This document shows, in pieces, positions 55,367 through 63,974 of a DNA stretch of 64,000 nucleotides. Position 1 is the first letter of the stretch. Each line of letters begins with the position of its first letter. The notes beneath the pieces are model-generated. The model saw nothing but the letters and a program-made list of their open reading frames with translations, made no database searches and had not been told where the DNA came from. A program made the position numbers and the translations under genes. The DNA comes from Bacteroidales bacterium (GTDB taxonomy: Bacteria; Bacteroidota; Bacteroidia; Bacteroidales; BM520): NCBI GenBank assembly GCA_016285515.1, contig JAEEQW010000006.1:80782-144781 (forward strand), in the 5' to 3' direction.

Positions 55367-55882
55367 ATGAAAAGACAAATTTTAATTATCCTCGCATTAC
55401 TTGCAGGTGTGTTCAGTGTACAGGCTCAAAAATTCGCTTTCGTTGATACAGATTACATTTTGTCGAAGATTCCTGAATATAATGACGCACAGGCTCAGAT
55501 TGACGATCTCTCGGCGCAATGGCAGAACGAGATGGAGGCTATTTATGCGGAAGTCAATAACTTATATCAGGAATATCAGGCAAAAAAGGCTATCTATCCT
55601 GAAGAAGTACGTGCAAAGAAAGAAGCTGAAATTTTGGCTAAGGAAAAGGAAATCAAAAACTTCCAAAAGAACAAATTCGGCACTGACGGTGAACTTTACA
55701 AAAAGCGTACTGAACTTGTAAAGCCGATTCAGGAGAAGGTGTTCACTGCCATCCAGGATATTGCCGAAAAGGAAAATTATGCGGTCGTTCTCAACAAGGC
55801 TGAAGGCGTTTCAATCATTTATTCCAATTCCAAGTATGACATCAGTGATGATGTGCTTGACAAATTAGGGTATTCCTATTAA
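55367..55882 (+). CDS. OmpH/Skp-family periplasmic chaperone (copy 1)
   Basis: A 171-residue Skp-like chaperone that holds unfolded outer-membrane proteins on their way to BamA. A signal peptide (about 1-21, VQAQ) precedes KFAFVDTDYILSKIPEY, then a long charged coiled coil (about 45-125) and a short C-terminal beta region ending DVLDKLGYSY. The ATG at 55367 is used rather than TTG 55361. It starts 27 bases after bamA. Confidence 0.92.
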   Translation: MKRQILIILALLAGVFSVQAQKFAFVDTDYILSKIPEYNDAQAQIDDLSAQWQNEMEAIYAEVNNLYQEYQAKKAIYPEEVRAKKEAEILAKEKEIKNFQKNKFGTDGELYKKRTELVKPIQEKVFTAIQDIAEKENYAVVLNKAEGVSIIYSNSKYDISDDVLDKLGYSY

Positions 55883-55918
55883 AGAATATTTTCTGACAAT
55901 TAATTAGATTATTGTCTA

Positions 55919-55934
55919 TAAATTTGTACCTTTG
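55919..55934 (+). promoter_or_regulatory. Tandem -7 elements before the second skp-like gene
   Basis: TAAATTTG (55919-55926) and TACCTTTG (55927-55934) both match TAnnTTTG and lie end to end, 43-59 bases before the ATG at 55978. The second chaperone gene can thus be transcribed independently of bamA. Confidence 0.48.
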
Positions 55935-55977
55935 CAAATTGTTTTGGAAATATAAATTTTTAATAAAAAGTTAAAGA

Positions 55978-56502
55978 ATGAAAAAGTTATTGGTAGTTGT
56001 ATTAGCACTGTTTTGTTGTTTTGGCTTCACTGATGTGAATGCACAGAAGTCAGTAAAGATTGGCCATATCGACAGTGAGTCTTTGTTTGCCATGATGCCG
56101 GGAAGAGATTCAATTCAGCAGGCGTTGCAGGATTATTATGGGACACTTGAAAAGCAAATGGTCGCAATGCAACAGGAATATCAGTCTAAGGTTACTGATT
56201 TTCAGCAAAATGAAGCAAGCATGTCGGACATTATCAAGGAGACGAAGGTAAGGGAGATTTCCGATTTGCAGAACAGATTAGAGGAATTCCAGCAATTGGC
56301 ACAGCAACGTTTGCAGGAGAAGCAGACAGAGCTTACGCAGCCTATAGTTGACAAGATAAAAGCTGCCGTCGCTGCCGTTGCCAAAGAAAACGGATATTCT
56401 TACATTTTTGATTATAGTGAACAGTCAGTACAGACGCTTCTATATGCCGAACCGACAGACGACATATTGCCGTTGGTGAAGGCTAAATTAGGACTAAAAT
56501 AG
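55978..56502 (+). CDS. OmpH/Skp-family periplasmic chaperone (copy 2)
   Basis: A 174-residue paralogue of the preceding gene. A signal peptide (about 1-22, VNAQK) leads to VKIGHIDSESLFAMMPGRDSIQ, a Gln/Glu-rich coiled coil (about 45-125) and a C-terminal YIFDYSEQSVQTLLYAEPTDDI strand region. The two copies share layout but differ clearly in sequence, so the duplication is old and the clients may differ. It is followed by a terminator at 56523. Confidence 0.92.
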   Translation: MKKLLVVVLALFCCFGFTDVNAQKSVKIGHIDSESLFAMMPGRDSIQQALQDYYGTLEKQMVAMQQEYQSKVTDFQQNEASMSDIIKETKVREISDLQNRLEEFQQLAQQRLQEKQTELTQPIVDKIKAAVAAVAKENGYSYIFDYSEQSVQTLLYAEPTDDILPLVKAKLGLK

Positions 56503-56522
56503 TTTTAGACTTTTCATGTTGC

Positions 56523-56556
56523 AAAGAGTATCAAGGGCCAACCGAGATACTCTTTT
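56523..56556 (+). terminator. Probable terminator after the second skp-like gene
   Basis: A 10-base perfect stem (AAAGAGTATC at 56523-56532 and GATACTCTTT at 56546-56555) with a 13-base loop runs into a short T-rich stretch. The T run is weak, so an attenuator or mRNA 3' stabiliser is an alternative. It separates the bamA cluster from korAB. Confidence 0.65.
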
Positions 56557-56583
56557 AGTTTTATAAAAATAAAAAATACAGTT

Positions 56584-58437
56584 ATGACTAAAGACAAAGG
56601 TAATGTTGTAGTGTTGGAAGACGTGGTTGTCAAGTTTGCAGGCGATTCAGGTGATGGCATGCAGCTTGCCGGCACGTTGTTCTCGGATAACACAGCTCTT
56701 GTCGGTGAAGATTTCGTCACATTTCCGGATTATCCGGCTGAAATCAGAGCACCACACAACACGGTAGCCGGTGTTTCCGGTTTCCAGATTCATTTCGGTT
56801 CCAAGGCAGTCATTTCATCGGGCGACCGCGCCGATGTCCTCGTTGCCATGAATCCTGCTTCATTGAAATCCAATATGCCTAATGTGAAAAGAGGCGGCAC
56901 AATTATTGTTGATGCCGATACTTTCGTTGGCGACGCCATTACCAAGGCCGGTTACACCGAAAACCCTCTCACAAACGATTCTCTTCTTGATTATCACGTT
57001 ATTGCAGCTCCGATCACTTCTATGACAAGAGAGGCTCAGAAGGAACTGAATGTTGATGTCAAGAATGCTGACAAATGCAGAAACATCTATGCATTGGGTA
57101 TTGTTTATTTCCTCTTCCACCGCGATTTGGACCCAACAGTCAAATATTTCGAGAAGAAATTTGCAAAGAAGCCGGAATTCATCGAGACCAACAAGAGAGT
57201 TCTGGTTGCAGGATACACCTACGCTGAAAGTGTAAGTGCAAATGCAACAACATTCATAGTTGACAAATATCCGCTCAGCAAAGGTAGATATCGCTATATT
57301 ACAGGTAATCTCGCAACATCTTGGGGCTTCCTCGCAGCAGCAGAGAAATCCGGGTTGCAGTTGTATCAAGGGTCTTATCCTATCACTCCTGCCACCGACA
57401 TACTTGTGGAGCTTGAAGGCCGCCGTGACTTAGGCGTAAAGGCTTATCAGGCAGAAGACGAAATAGCCGGAATCACATCCGCTATCGGTGCCGCTTATGC
57501 CGGCGCTCTCGCTATCACCACCACAAGTGGTCCGGGACTGTCACTTAAAAGTGAGGCATTGGGACTGGCCGTTATGACAGAGTTGCCTATCGTTATCGTC
57601 GATGTCCAACGCGGCGGCCCTTCAACAGGACTTCCTACAAAGACTGAACAATCCGACCTCAACCAGGCTCTATATGGCAGAAACGGCGAATGTCCGATAC
57701 CTGTTATAGCTGCTTCAATGCCAGGCAACTGCTTCAGATTTGCTTACGAGGCTTCCAAAATCGCTGTCGAGCACATGACCCCTGTCATCCTGCTTACCGA
57801 CGGTTACATCGCCAACGGCACCGAAGTTATCAAAATACCTAAGGTTGCCGACCTTCCGGATTTCAACATTCCATACGCAAAACCAAACGACCCTGACTAT
57901 GCCCCTTACAGAAGAGACGAAACGACTTTCGTCCCTGAATGGGCTATCCCGGGTATGGAAGGCCTTCGCCACAGAGTCGGCGGACTTGAAAAGGAAAACA
58001 TCTCCGGCGCAGTCAGCACAGCTCCTGACAACCATGAACTGATGTGCAACTACAGAAGAAAGAAAGTTGAATACATCGTTAATTGCATTGGTGACCAGGA
58101 GGTTATAGGTGACCAGGAGGGTGACATGCTGATAATAGGCTGGGGCGGCACTTATGGCGCACTCCGCAATTCTCTCGATGAAATAAGAAAAGAATGTCCA
58201 GGGAAGAAAATCGGCCTTGCCCAATTCAACTATATCAATCCTCTGCCAAAGAATACTGAGGATATCTTTAAGAAATTCAAGAAGTTAATCGTCTGCGAGC
58301 TCAACTTTGGCCAGTTTGCAAATTATCTTCGCACTCAATTCGAAGGCTATCATTTCGACCAGTATAACAAAGTGAAAGGTCAGCCGTTTATGGTATCAGA
58401 ACTTGTTGATGCTTACAAAAAATTAATGGAGGAATAA
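56584..58437 (+). CDS. korA: 2-oxoacid:ferredoxin oxidoreductase, gamma-alpha fused subunit (KorA)
   Basis: With KorB, oxidatively decarboxylates a 2-oxoacid, probably 2-oxoglutarate, to the acyl-CoA and reduces ferredoxin. The N-terminal gamma-type domain (about 12-195) begins VVKFAGDSGDGMQLAGTLF and contains TFPDYPAEIRAPHNT. The alpha domain follows with GSYPITPATDILVELEG (about 260-276), AEDEIAGITSAIGAAYAGA and TTTSGPGLSLKSEALGLA. Length 617 fits the fused form. An 18-base local duplication near the 3' end gives GDQEVIGDQEGD (about 503-514). It is followed by korB after 2 bases. Confidence 0.93.
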   Translation: MTKDKGNVVVLEDVVVKFAGDSGDGMQLAGTLFSDNTALVGEDFVTFPDYPAEIRAPHNTVAGVSGFQIHFGSKAVISSGDRADVLVAMNPASLKSNMPNVKRGGTIIVDADTFVGDAITKAGYTENPLTNDSLLDYHVIAAPITSMTREAQKELNVDVKNADKCRNIYALGIVYFLFHRDLDPTVKYFEKKFAKKPEFIETNKRVLVAGYTYAESVSANATTFIVDKYPLSKGRYRYITGNLATSWGFLAAAEKSGLQLYQGSYPITPATDILVELEGRRDLGVKAYQAEDEIAGITSAIGAAYAGALAITTTSGPGLSLKSEALGLAVMTELPIVIVDVQRGGPSTGLPTKTEQSDLNQALYGRNGECPIPVIAASMPGNCFRFAYEASKIAVEHMTPVILLTDGYIANGTEVIKIPKVADLPDFNIPYAKPNDPDYAPYRRDETTFVPEWAIPGMEGLRHRVGGLEKENISGAVSTAPDNHELMCNYRRKKVEYIVNCIGDQEVIGDQEGDMLIIGWGGTYGALRNSLDEIRKECPGKKIGLAQFNYINPLPKNTEDIFKKFKKLIVCELNFGQFANYLRTQFEGYHFDQYNKVKGQPFMVSELVDAYKKLMEE

Positions 58438-58439
58438 CT

Positions 58440-59462
58440 ATGGCAAATATATTCAATCTCACAAAAGAAGATTTCGCAAGTGACCAGATGGTAAAGTGGT
58501 GCCCGGGCTGCGGCGACCATGCCATCCTTGCTGCTCTCAGAAAGGTTTTACCTCAAGCCGGCAAAAAGAAGGAAGACATACTCGTTGTCTCAGGTATCGG
58601 CTGCTCATCAAGAGCCCCTTACTACGTAAACACGTATGGTATGCACTGCATCCACGGCAGAGCTTTGCCTATCGCTTCCGGTGCAAAAATAGCAAACCCT
58701 AACCTGAGCGTGTGGGTTACAACAGGTGACGGCGACAGCCTCGCTATTGGCGGCAACCATTTCATCCACTGCCTCCGTCGTAATATGGACATTAAGGTCA
58801 TACTCTTCAACAACCAGATATATGGTCTTACCAAAGGTCAGTATTCACCTACCAGCCCCTTCGGAAAAGTCACTAAGACATCCCCTATGGGAACCATTGA
58901 AGACCCGTTCAATCCAGGCGAACTCGCTATCGGTGCAGGCGGCACCTTCTTCGCCCGTTCATTCGACATTTCTATGCCTATTATGGACGAAATCCTCCTC
59001 GCAGCTGCCGAACATACTGGCACGGCTCTCGTGGAAGTGCTCCAGAACTGCATGATTTACAATAACGGCGCCCATAGCTACTATACCGATAAAGAATCAC
59101 GTGCCGACAGAATAATCCACGTGGAAGACGGAAAACCTATGCTTTTCGGCAAAGATATGAATAAGGGAATCCGCCTCAACAAGGAAACAAACCAACTCGA
59201 AGTGGTCACTCTCGGCGAAAACGGTGTCACAATAGATGATATCCTTGTCCATAATCCACACCAGACCAACAGAGGCCTCCAATTGATGATTGCTCAAATG
59301 AAAGGCCCTGATTTCCCAATAGCTGTCGGTGTTATCAGAGACATCAGCAAACCTTGTTACAGTGAATTGATGCTGCAACAGATCGAGACAGCAAAAGCAC
59401 ATACCAAGTTCAAATGTGTTGACGACCTGCTCAATTCAGGCAACACTTGGGACGTTGAATAA
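58440..59462 (+). CDS. korB: 2-oxoacid:ferredoxin oxidoreductase, beta subunit (KorB)
   Basis: The thiamine-diphosphate-binding subunit partnering KorA. The N-terminal cluster motif WCPGCGDHAILAAL (about 20-33) and a further Cys in GIGCSSR supply 4Fe-4S ligands. The TPP motif is TTGDGDSLAIGGNHFIH (about 94-110), and QIYGLTKGQYSPTS is typical of Kor rather than pyruvate enzymes. Length of 340 residues fits. No separate ferredoxin-like delta subunit is encoded. The SGNH gene starts 6 bases after it. Confidence 0.94.
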   Translation: MANIFNLTKEDFASDQMVKWCPGCGDHAILAALRKVLPQAGKKKEDILVVSGIGCSSRAPYYVNTYGMHCIHGRALPIASGAKIANPNLSVWVTTGDGDSLAIGGNHFIHCLRRNMDIKVILFNNQIYGLTKGQYSPTSPFGKVTKTSPMGTIEDPFNPGELAIGAGGTFFARSFDISMPIMDEILLAAAEHTGTALVEVLQNCMIYNNGAHSYYTDKESRADRIIHVEDGKPMLFGKDMNKGIRLNKETNQLEVVTLGENGVTIDDILVHNPHQTNRGLQLMIAQMKGPDFPIAVGVIRDISKPCYSELMLQQIETAKAHTKFKCVDDLLNSGNTWDVE

Positions 59463-59468
59463 CAACCG

Positions 59469-60995
59469 ATGAAAATCGGTCGTATAGTATTATTTATTTT
59501 TACAGTAATATTGTTACTGGCTGCAATGTGCGCCTTCTTCCCGCAAGAAGGCGTACATTGTTTTAATGTCACACTGCGTTTCCCGTCGTTGGAAAAAGTG
59601 CTGACGCGACATGATAATACCAACTTTGACACTTTCCAAACAGATGATGCCGGCGGGATACTTCCCGAAATGAAGGAAGACAGTGCCTTTATGGCCGTCT
59701 TCAATGATTCAATCATGCGGATTGCCGACAGTGCAGAACTGCAGTCCGTTACCGATATTATGAAATGTTCCGAACATCAACTGAAATTAAACGACAGCTT
59801 TCTTTATCTGCCTGAAAATCAGTTGAATTATTTCGACAAATTCTTTGCTTCAGCCGAAAAGTCCAAGACTGAAGGAAGGACTGTAAGAGTGCTTCATTAC
59901 GGTGATTCGCAGATAGAACTTGACAGAATAAGCTGTGTCCTTCGCGAATATTTTCAGGAACTGTTCGGCGGCATGGGACCGGGACTTCTGCCGTTGTCCC
60001 AGACTGTTCCGACATACTCGGTAACCCAAGGGGTTACAGGTGATTTTACCAAATATGTTGCCTATGGTGAAGGCGGACGCGATGCCTTCCACAACTACGG
60101 CATTATGGGCAAAAGATTTCATATTGCTGATTCTGTGACTTTTACGGCACTCGGCAATGAGGCCAATCCCAATAAGCATGTCAGATATTTTTCAGATGTG
60201 AAACTGCTTTTCAACGATTGCAATGGCGATTTTACCGCGACATTGTCGAATGACGATGAAAGTTATTCTGAAAAATATATATCGGACACGACAGGACTTG
60301 ATATGTTCGAGTGGAATACAGGTTATCCGATTAATTCCATGACACTCACTCTCAAAGGTGAGGCGGACATATACGGAATCATGCTTGACGGCAGTTATGG
60401 GGTAAGTGTTGACAACATTCCGATGAGGGGTTCGTCGGGGATGGTTTACACCCTTATTGACCGCAGGCAGTTGCGCGATTCCTATCTGATGGCCAATGTC
60501 GGACTGATAATCATGCAATTTGGCGGTAATTCGGTCCCGTTATTTTGTGACACAACTTCAGTCAGAACGTTCGTCAGCAATATGTTGCGACAAGTACAGT
60601 ATGTTCAGAGCATAAATCCCCAATGTCGGATTCTGTTTGTCGGACCTTCAGACATGTCAAAGAATGACGGAGGTGAAATGGTGACATATCCGCTGTTGCC
60701 GTTTGCCATTGACTGTCTGCGCAATGCGTTGGTTTCCAACGGTGTGGCATTTTGGGATATGTACAGGATGATGGGTGGGAGAAATTCCATGGTGAAATGG
60801 GTTGGAGCCGGGCTTGCCGGAGACGATTACATTCATTTCACCAATGCCGGGGCAGAAAAAGTCGGTAAAGCCATGATAAATTCATTTTCAATACTTTACG
60901 AATTATTTTTGTCACGAAAGCATTGCGATTTCAACAGAGACACCTTGTCATCCCGAAGCTACTTTCAAACTGACAGCATTTTAAATAACAAATAA
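59469..60995 (+). CDS. Membrane-anchored SGNH/GDSL-like hydrolase or acetyltransferase partner
   Basis: A 508-residue protein with one N-terminal membrane helix (about 5-24) and a periplasmic body. The SGNH block I is HYGDSQIELDR with Ser147; a later IIMQFGGNS block and the C-terminal catalytic-type DYIHFTNAGAE (Asp453, His456) complete the triad pattern. It lies 12 bases before an MBOAT acyltransferase gene. In known systems of this kind (AlgI with AlgJ/X, PatA with PatB) the MBOAT moves an acyl group across the membrane and the SGNH protein places it on a glycan. A role in O-acetylating peptidoglycan or a surface glycan is inferred. Confidence 0.78.
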   Translation: MKIGRIVLFIFTVILLLAAMCAFFPQEGVHCFNVTLRFPSLEKVLTRHDNTNFDTFQTDDAGGILPEMKEDSAFMAVFNDSIMRIADSAELQSVTDIMKCSEHQLKLNDSFLYLPENQLNYFDKFFASAEKSKTEGRTVRVLHYGDSQIELDRISCVLREYFQELFGGMGPGLLPLSQTVPTYSVTQGVTGDFTKYVAYGEGGRDAFHNYGIMGKRFHIADSVTFTALGNEANPNKHVRYFSDVKLLFNDCNGDFTATLSNDDESYSEKYISDTTGLDMFEWNTGYPINSMTLTLKGEADIYGIMLDGSYGVSVDNIPMRGSSGMVYTLIDRRQLRDSYLMANVGLIIMQFGGNSVPLFCDTTSVRTFVSNMLRQVQYVQSINPQCRILFVGPSDMSKNDGGEMVTYPLLPFAIDCLRNALVSNGVAFWDMYRMMGGRNSMVKWVGAGLAGDDYIHFTNAGAEKVGKAMINSFSILYELFLSRKHCDFNRDTLSSRSYFQTDSILNNK

Positions 60996-61007
60996 CAGAT
61001 ATACAGA

Positions 61008-62747
61008 GTGTTATTGCAGAATTTGAAAATATTTTTCGAGACATTGTTCTCCTTCGACAGCAAATATCCGTTGCTTTTCACCCAATTTTATTTTTGGGCG
61101 TTCTTTGCGATTGTGTTTGCCATTTTCAGTCTGCTGCGAAACAAGATATTGCTGCGAAACGCTTATTTGTTTTTTGTAAGCCTTTTCTTTTACTACAAGA
61201 CATCGGGTCTTTTTGTGCTGATGCTTGTATTTACAGTGCTTTACGGCTATTTCATAGCGCGGCGCATTGACCGTCTGAAGAGTCGCGGGTGGCGTAAGTT
61301 TTATATGATACTCGGTGTGGTGCTGAATCTGTCGGTTCTGGCATATTTCAAATATGCGTATTTCTTCACCGATGTGTATAACTCGCTGTTTCACTGCAAT
61401 GTGGAAGTTGTAAATTATCTTGCCAGATGGACCAACGAGTTCATCGGCAGGGATTATTTCGATTGCAGCAAGATACTCCTGCCGGTTGGTATTTCCTTTT
61501 TCACTTTCCAGAATATCAGTTACATAGTTGACGTTTACAAGAATAAGATTCATCATGTCGGCAACATTCTTGACTTTGGTTTTTACCTGACGTTTTTCCC
61601 ACAGCTTGTGTCAGGGCCTATTGTCAGGGCAGAACAGTTTATTCCGCAGATACACAAGAAATATTTCCTGTCGCGGAAACAGTTCGGCATTGCCGTTTTC
61701 TGGATTCTCAACGGTCTGCTGAAGAAGATAATCCTCAGCGATTATATTGCAGTCAACTTTGTGAACAGGGTGTTCACCAATCCGCTGTTTTTCACCGGTT
61801 TTGAGAATCTCATGTCTTTGTTTGTCTATTCATTGCAGGTGTATGCCGACTTTTCCGGATACACTGACATGGCTACCGGTATGGCGATGCTGATGGGGTT
61901 TTATCTGCCGAAGAATTTCGATTCACCTTATAAGTCAGCCAACCCTGGTGAATTCTGGAAAAGATGGCACATCTCATTGTCCTCGTGGTTAAAGGATTAT
62001 CTTTACATTCCGCTCGGCGGCAACAGAAAAGGCAATGTCAGGACCGGCATCAACATCATGATAACCATGCTGTTGGGAGGTCTTTGGCATGGGGCAAGCT
62101 GGAATTTCGTCATTTGGGGCGGGTTGAATGGCATCGGCATTTTAATTTACAAGCGTTGGCGTTTCATAACCGATGGCACTAAGACTATGGCAACGTTATT
62201 GTTGTTTGCCATCATGCTGATGTTGGACTATTTGTATGATTTGCCCCTTTTCAGGATAGGGATTGTTTGGTCGGGGGTTATATTTGTCGGCACGTTCATA
62301 GAGAGCATATATCGTGTGTTTGTTGGGGATAGGCATTCAAACCGTATTGGTAAAGTGGCGTCATGGCTGTCGAAAGCGTGGAATGTGTTTTTGACGTTCA
62401 TATTCATATCGTTCACGAGATTGTTTTTCAGGAGCAGTTCAAATTTGAGTCCGGCAGAGGAGAGTGTGCATGCGTGGCGCACCGCGAAGGAGATGGTGTC
62501 GATGATAGGTGGCCAGTGGCATTTTGAGCAGATACCGCAGATACTGTATGCGCATCGTTTTGTGTTCATATTGTTTGTGACAGGGATGATAATCCATTGG
62601 TTGCCTGAGAAGTATAAACGGTGGTATCGCTTGAATTTTGCCATGTTGCCGATGTGGGTGATGGTTTTGGTTGCAGTATTGGTGGTGTTTGTGGTGTATC
62701 AGTTCATAACAGCGGAGGTGCAGCCGTTTGTCTATTTTCAGTTTTAA
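61008..62747 (+). CDS. MBOAT-family membrane O-acyltransferase (AlgI-like)
   Basis: A 579-residue inner-membrane protein with about twelve hydrophobic segments. Family landmarks are VGISFFTFQNISYIVDVYK (about 162-180), FFPQLVSGPIVRAEQ (about 197-211), YADFSGYTDMATGMA, and PGEFWKRWHISLSSWLKDYLYIPLGGNRKG, then LLGGLWHGASWNFVIWGG with the putative catalytic His. The start is a GTG at 61008; no ATG fits better. It follows the SGNH gene closely and is the last gene of the korA-korB-SGNH-MBOAT run. The acyl donor and acceptor are unknown. Confidence 0.9.
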   Translation: MLLQNLKIFFETLFSFDSKYPLLFTQFYFWAFFAIVFAIFSLLRNKILLRNAYLFFVSLFFYYKTSGLFVLMLVFTVLYGYFIARRIDRLKSRGWRKFYMILGVVLNLSVLAYFKYAYFFTDVYNSLFHCNVEVVNYLARWTNEFIGRDYFDCSKILLPVGISFFTFQNISYIVDVYKNKIHHVGNILDFGFYLTFFPQLVSGPIVRAEQFIPQIHKKYFLSRKQFGIAVFWILNGLLKKIILSDYIAVNFVNRVFTNPLFFTGFENLMSLFVYSLQVYADFSGYTDMATGMAMLMGFYLPKNFDSPYKSANPGEFWKRWHISLSSWLKDYLYIPLGGNRKGNVRTGINIMITMLLGGLWHGASWNFVIWGGLNGIGILIYKRWRFITDGTKTMATLLLFAIMLMLDYLYDLPLFRIGIVWSGVIFVGTFIESIYRVFVGDRHSNRIGKVASWLSKAWNVFLTFIFISFTRLFFRSSSNLSPAEESVHAWRTAKEMVSMIGGQWHFEQIPQILYAHRFVFILFVTGMIIHWLPEKYKRWYRLNFAMLPMWVMVLVAVLVVFVVYQFITAEVQPFVYFQF

Positions 62748-62850
62748 GTCCTGAAAGGACGGAATATTGTAGGCAGGGGTGTGAGGGCAGGCGTGCCACG
62801 TGCGGCCGCTGTAATCTCGAATTTGACCAATATTGATTATAGGAGGATTA
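62748..62850 (+). repeat. GC-richer, repeat-like intergenic patch
   Basis: After the MBOAT stop comes GTCCTGAAAGGAC, a 5-base-pair hairpin with a 3-base loop, and then about 90 bases that are clearly richer in G and C than the flanks (for example 62773-62812). From memory, intergenic blocks starting with this CCTGAAAGG hairpin recur in many Bacteroidales genomes, but only one copy is in this window, so its repeat nature is inferred. No T tract follows the hairpin. Confidence 0.35.
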
Positions 62851-62853
62851 CGT

Positions 62854-62919
62854 ATGTATGGGACAAATATGGGTGTTTTAAGTTTGCTGTTTTACAAGCA
62901 GAAAGTCAGCAGATGGTAA
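62854..62919 (+). CDS. Possible 21-residue peptide with a strong ribosome-binding site
   Basis: An ATG at 62854 follows AGGAGG (62841-62846) at a 7-base distance and opens a 21-codon frame (start MYGTNMGV, end KVSRW) before TAA. No homologue is recognised. The frame ends 5 bases before the convergent DUF1016 gene. A chance match is quite possible. Confidence 0.2.
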   Translation: MYGTNMGVLSLLFYKQKVSRW

Positions 62920-62924
62920 TTCCG

Positions 62925-63956
62925 TCAGATATTGAGTTGCTTTACTTCATCGATCTCTTTGATTAACTGTTCTGTTGTTGGCAGATACAGTTGATATTTG
63001 CTGGCTAATATTGTGGAGTTGTCTTCGGGCAGAGCCATCTTTACCACGGTATCGTTCTTGTCTGAGCAAAGAAGTATGCCTATGGTCGGATTCTCGTCTT
63101 CCTGTTTTTCGCAGCGGTCATAGTAATTCACGTACATCTGTAATTGTCCCAAGTCCTGATGTGTCAGTTTGCCTGTCTTCAACTCTACCACAACGAAGCA
63201 GCGAAGCAACCGGTTATAGAATACCAAGTCTGCAAAGAACTCGTCATCTTCAAGAAGTATGCGCTTTTGTCTGGCTACGAATGAGAAACCTTTTCCCATT
63301 TCAAGTAAGAACTCTGCAATATGAGAAATAATGGCACTCTCCAAATCCTTCTCGTAGTATGCCGCCTTTCGTTCCAATCCCAGGAACTCCAACACCATCG
63401 GATCTTTGATTACTTCCGTGGGTGATTCAGGAATTTTTTGATTGCGGGCCACTGCCAGGACTTTTTCTTTTTCATTGCTGAGTAAGAGTCGTTCGTACAG
63501 CATAGAATTAATCTGCCGCTCCGTCTCTCTGGCAGTCCATCCTCCATTCACCGATTCCAGTTCATAATATTCCCGCTTGTCGGGGTCTTCAATCTGAATT
63601 AGCCTTCGATATTGACTCCAGTTTAATTGCGAACGCAGTGTGTTCGCAATTGGGTAAGTCCTATAAAACTGCCGACTCTGCTCCAGTTGCCTGACACCAA
63701 ATCCACTGCCGTATTCAGGCTCCAACTCTTTTGCAAGATTCTTGATAAGGTACGTTCCATAGTCTGCTCGTTCTTTACCATGCTGCTCTTCTTCTACTAT
63801 TCGTTTACCGATATTCCAATACATCTGCACACGATTGAAGTTCACACTGCGAATCGCAGCTGAACGCGCATTGTCAATGATTGTCCGAATCTCACCTACA
63901 AAAGTCTCTTGATTCGTCAATGAATTATTCTTTTCTATTTCGTTTGCCATGTTCAT
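62925..63956 (-). CDS. DUF1016 (YhcG-type) PDDEXK nuclease-family protein
   Basis: A 343-residue protein with the two-part layout of the family: an N-terminal helical DUF1016_N domain (about 15-165, with YWNIGKRIVEEEQHGKERADYG and GFGVRQLEQSRQFY) and a C-terminal PDDEXK nuclease-like domain. In the latter, FFADLVFYNR followed by VVVELKTGKL (about 240-265) gives the D...ExK active-site pattern. Members are often found in variable or mobile regions; the substrate is unknown. ATG 63956 or 63950 may be the start. It is the only gene here that looks accessory. Confidence 0.85.
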   Translation of the reverse strand: MNMANEIEKNNSLTNQETFVGEIRTIIDNARSAAIRSVNFNRVQMYWNIGKRIVEEEQHGKERADYGTYLIKNLAKELEPEYGSGFGVRQLEQSRQFYRTYPIANTLRSQLNWSQYRRLIQIEDPDKREYYELESVNGGWTARETERQINSMLYERLLLSNEKEKVLAVARNQKIPESPTEVIKDPMVLEFLGLERKAAYYEKDLESAIISHIAEFLLEMGKGFSFVARQKRILLEDDEFFADLVFYNRLLRCFVVVELKTGKLTHQDLGQLQMYVNYYDRCEKQEDENPTIGILLCSDKNDTVVKMALPEDNSTILASKYQLYLPTTEQLIKEIDEVKQLNI

Positions 63957-63966
63957 ATTTTGTTTG

Positions 63967-63974
63967 CAAAGTTA
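63967..63974 (-). promoter_or_regulatory. Promoter -7 element for the DUF1016 gene
   Basis: CAAAGTTA on the plus strand reads TAACTTTG on the minus strand, a TAnnTTTG match ending 11 bases before the ATG at 63956 and 17 before that at 63950. The short leader slightly favours 63950. Confidence 0.42.

Noticed and set aside
59116..59125. TCCACGTGGA palindrome in korB as a third parS site
   Set aside because: Only the central 10 bases are palindromic; the flanks (TAA before, AGA after) do not fit TGTT/AACA, and it is explained as coding sequence for HVED.
62748..62760. GTCCTGAAAGGAC hairpin as the terminator of the korA-MBOAT run
   Set aside because: The stem is only five base pairs and no run of T follows.
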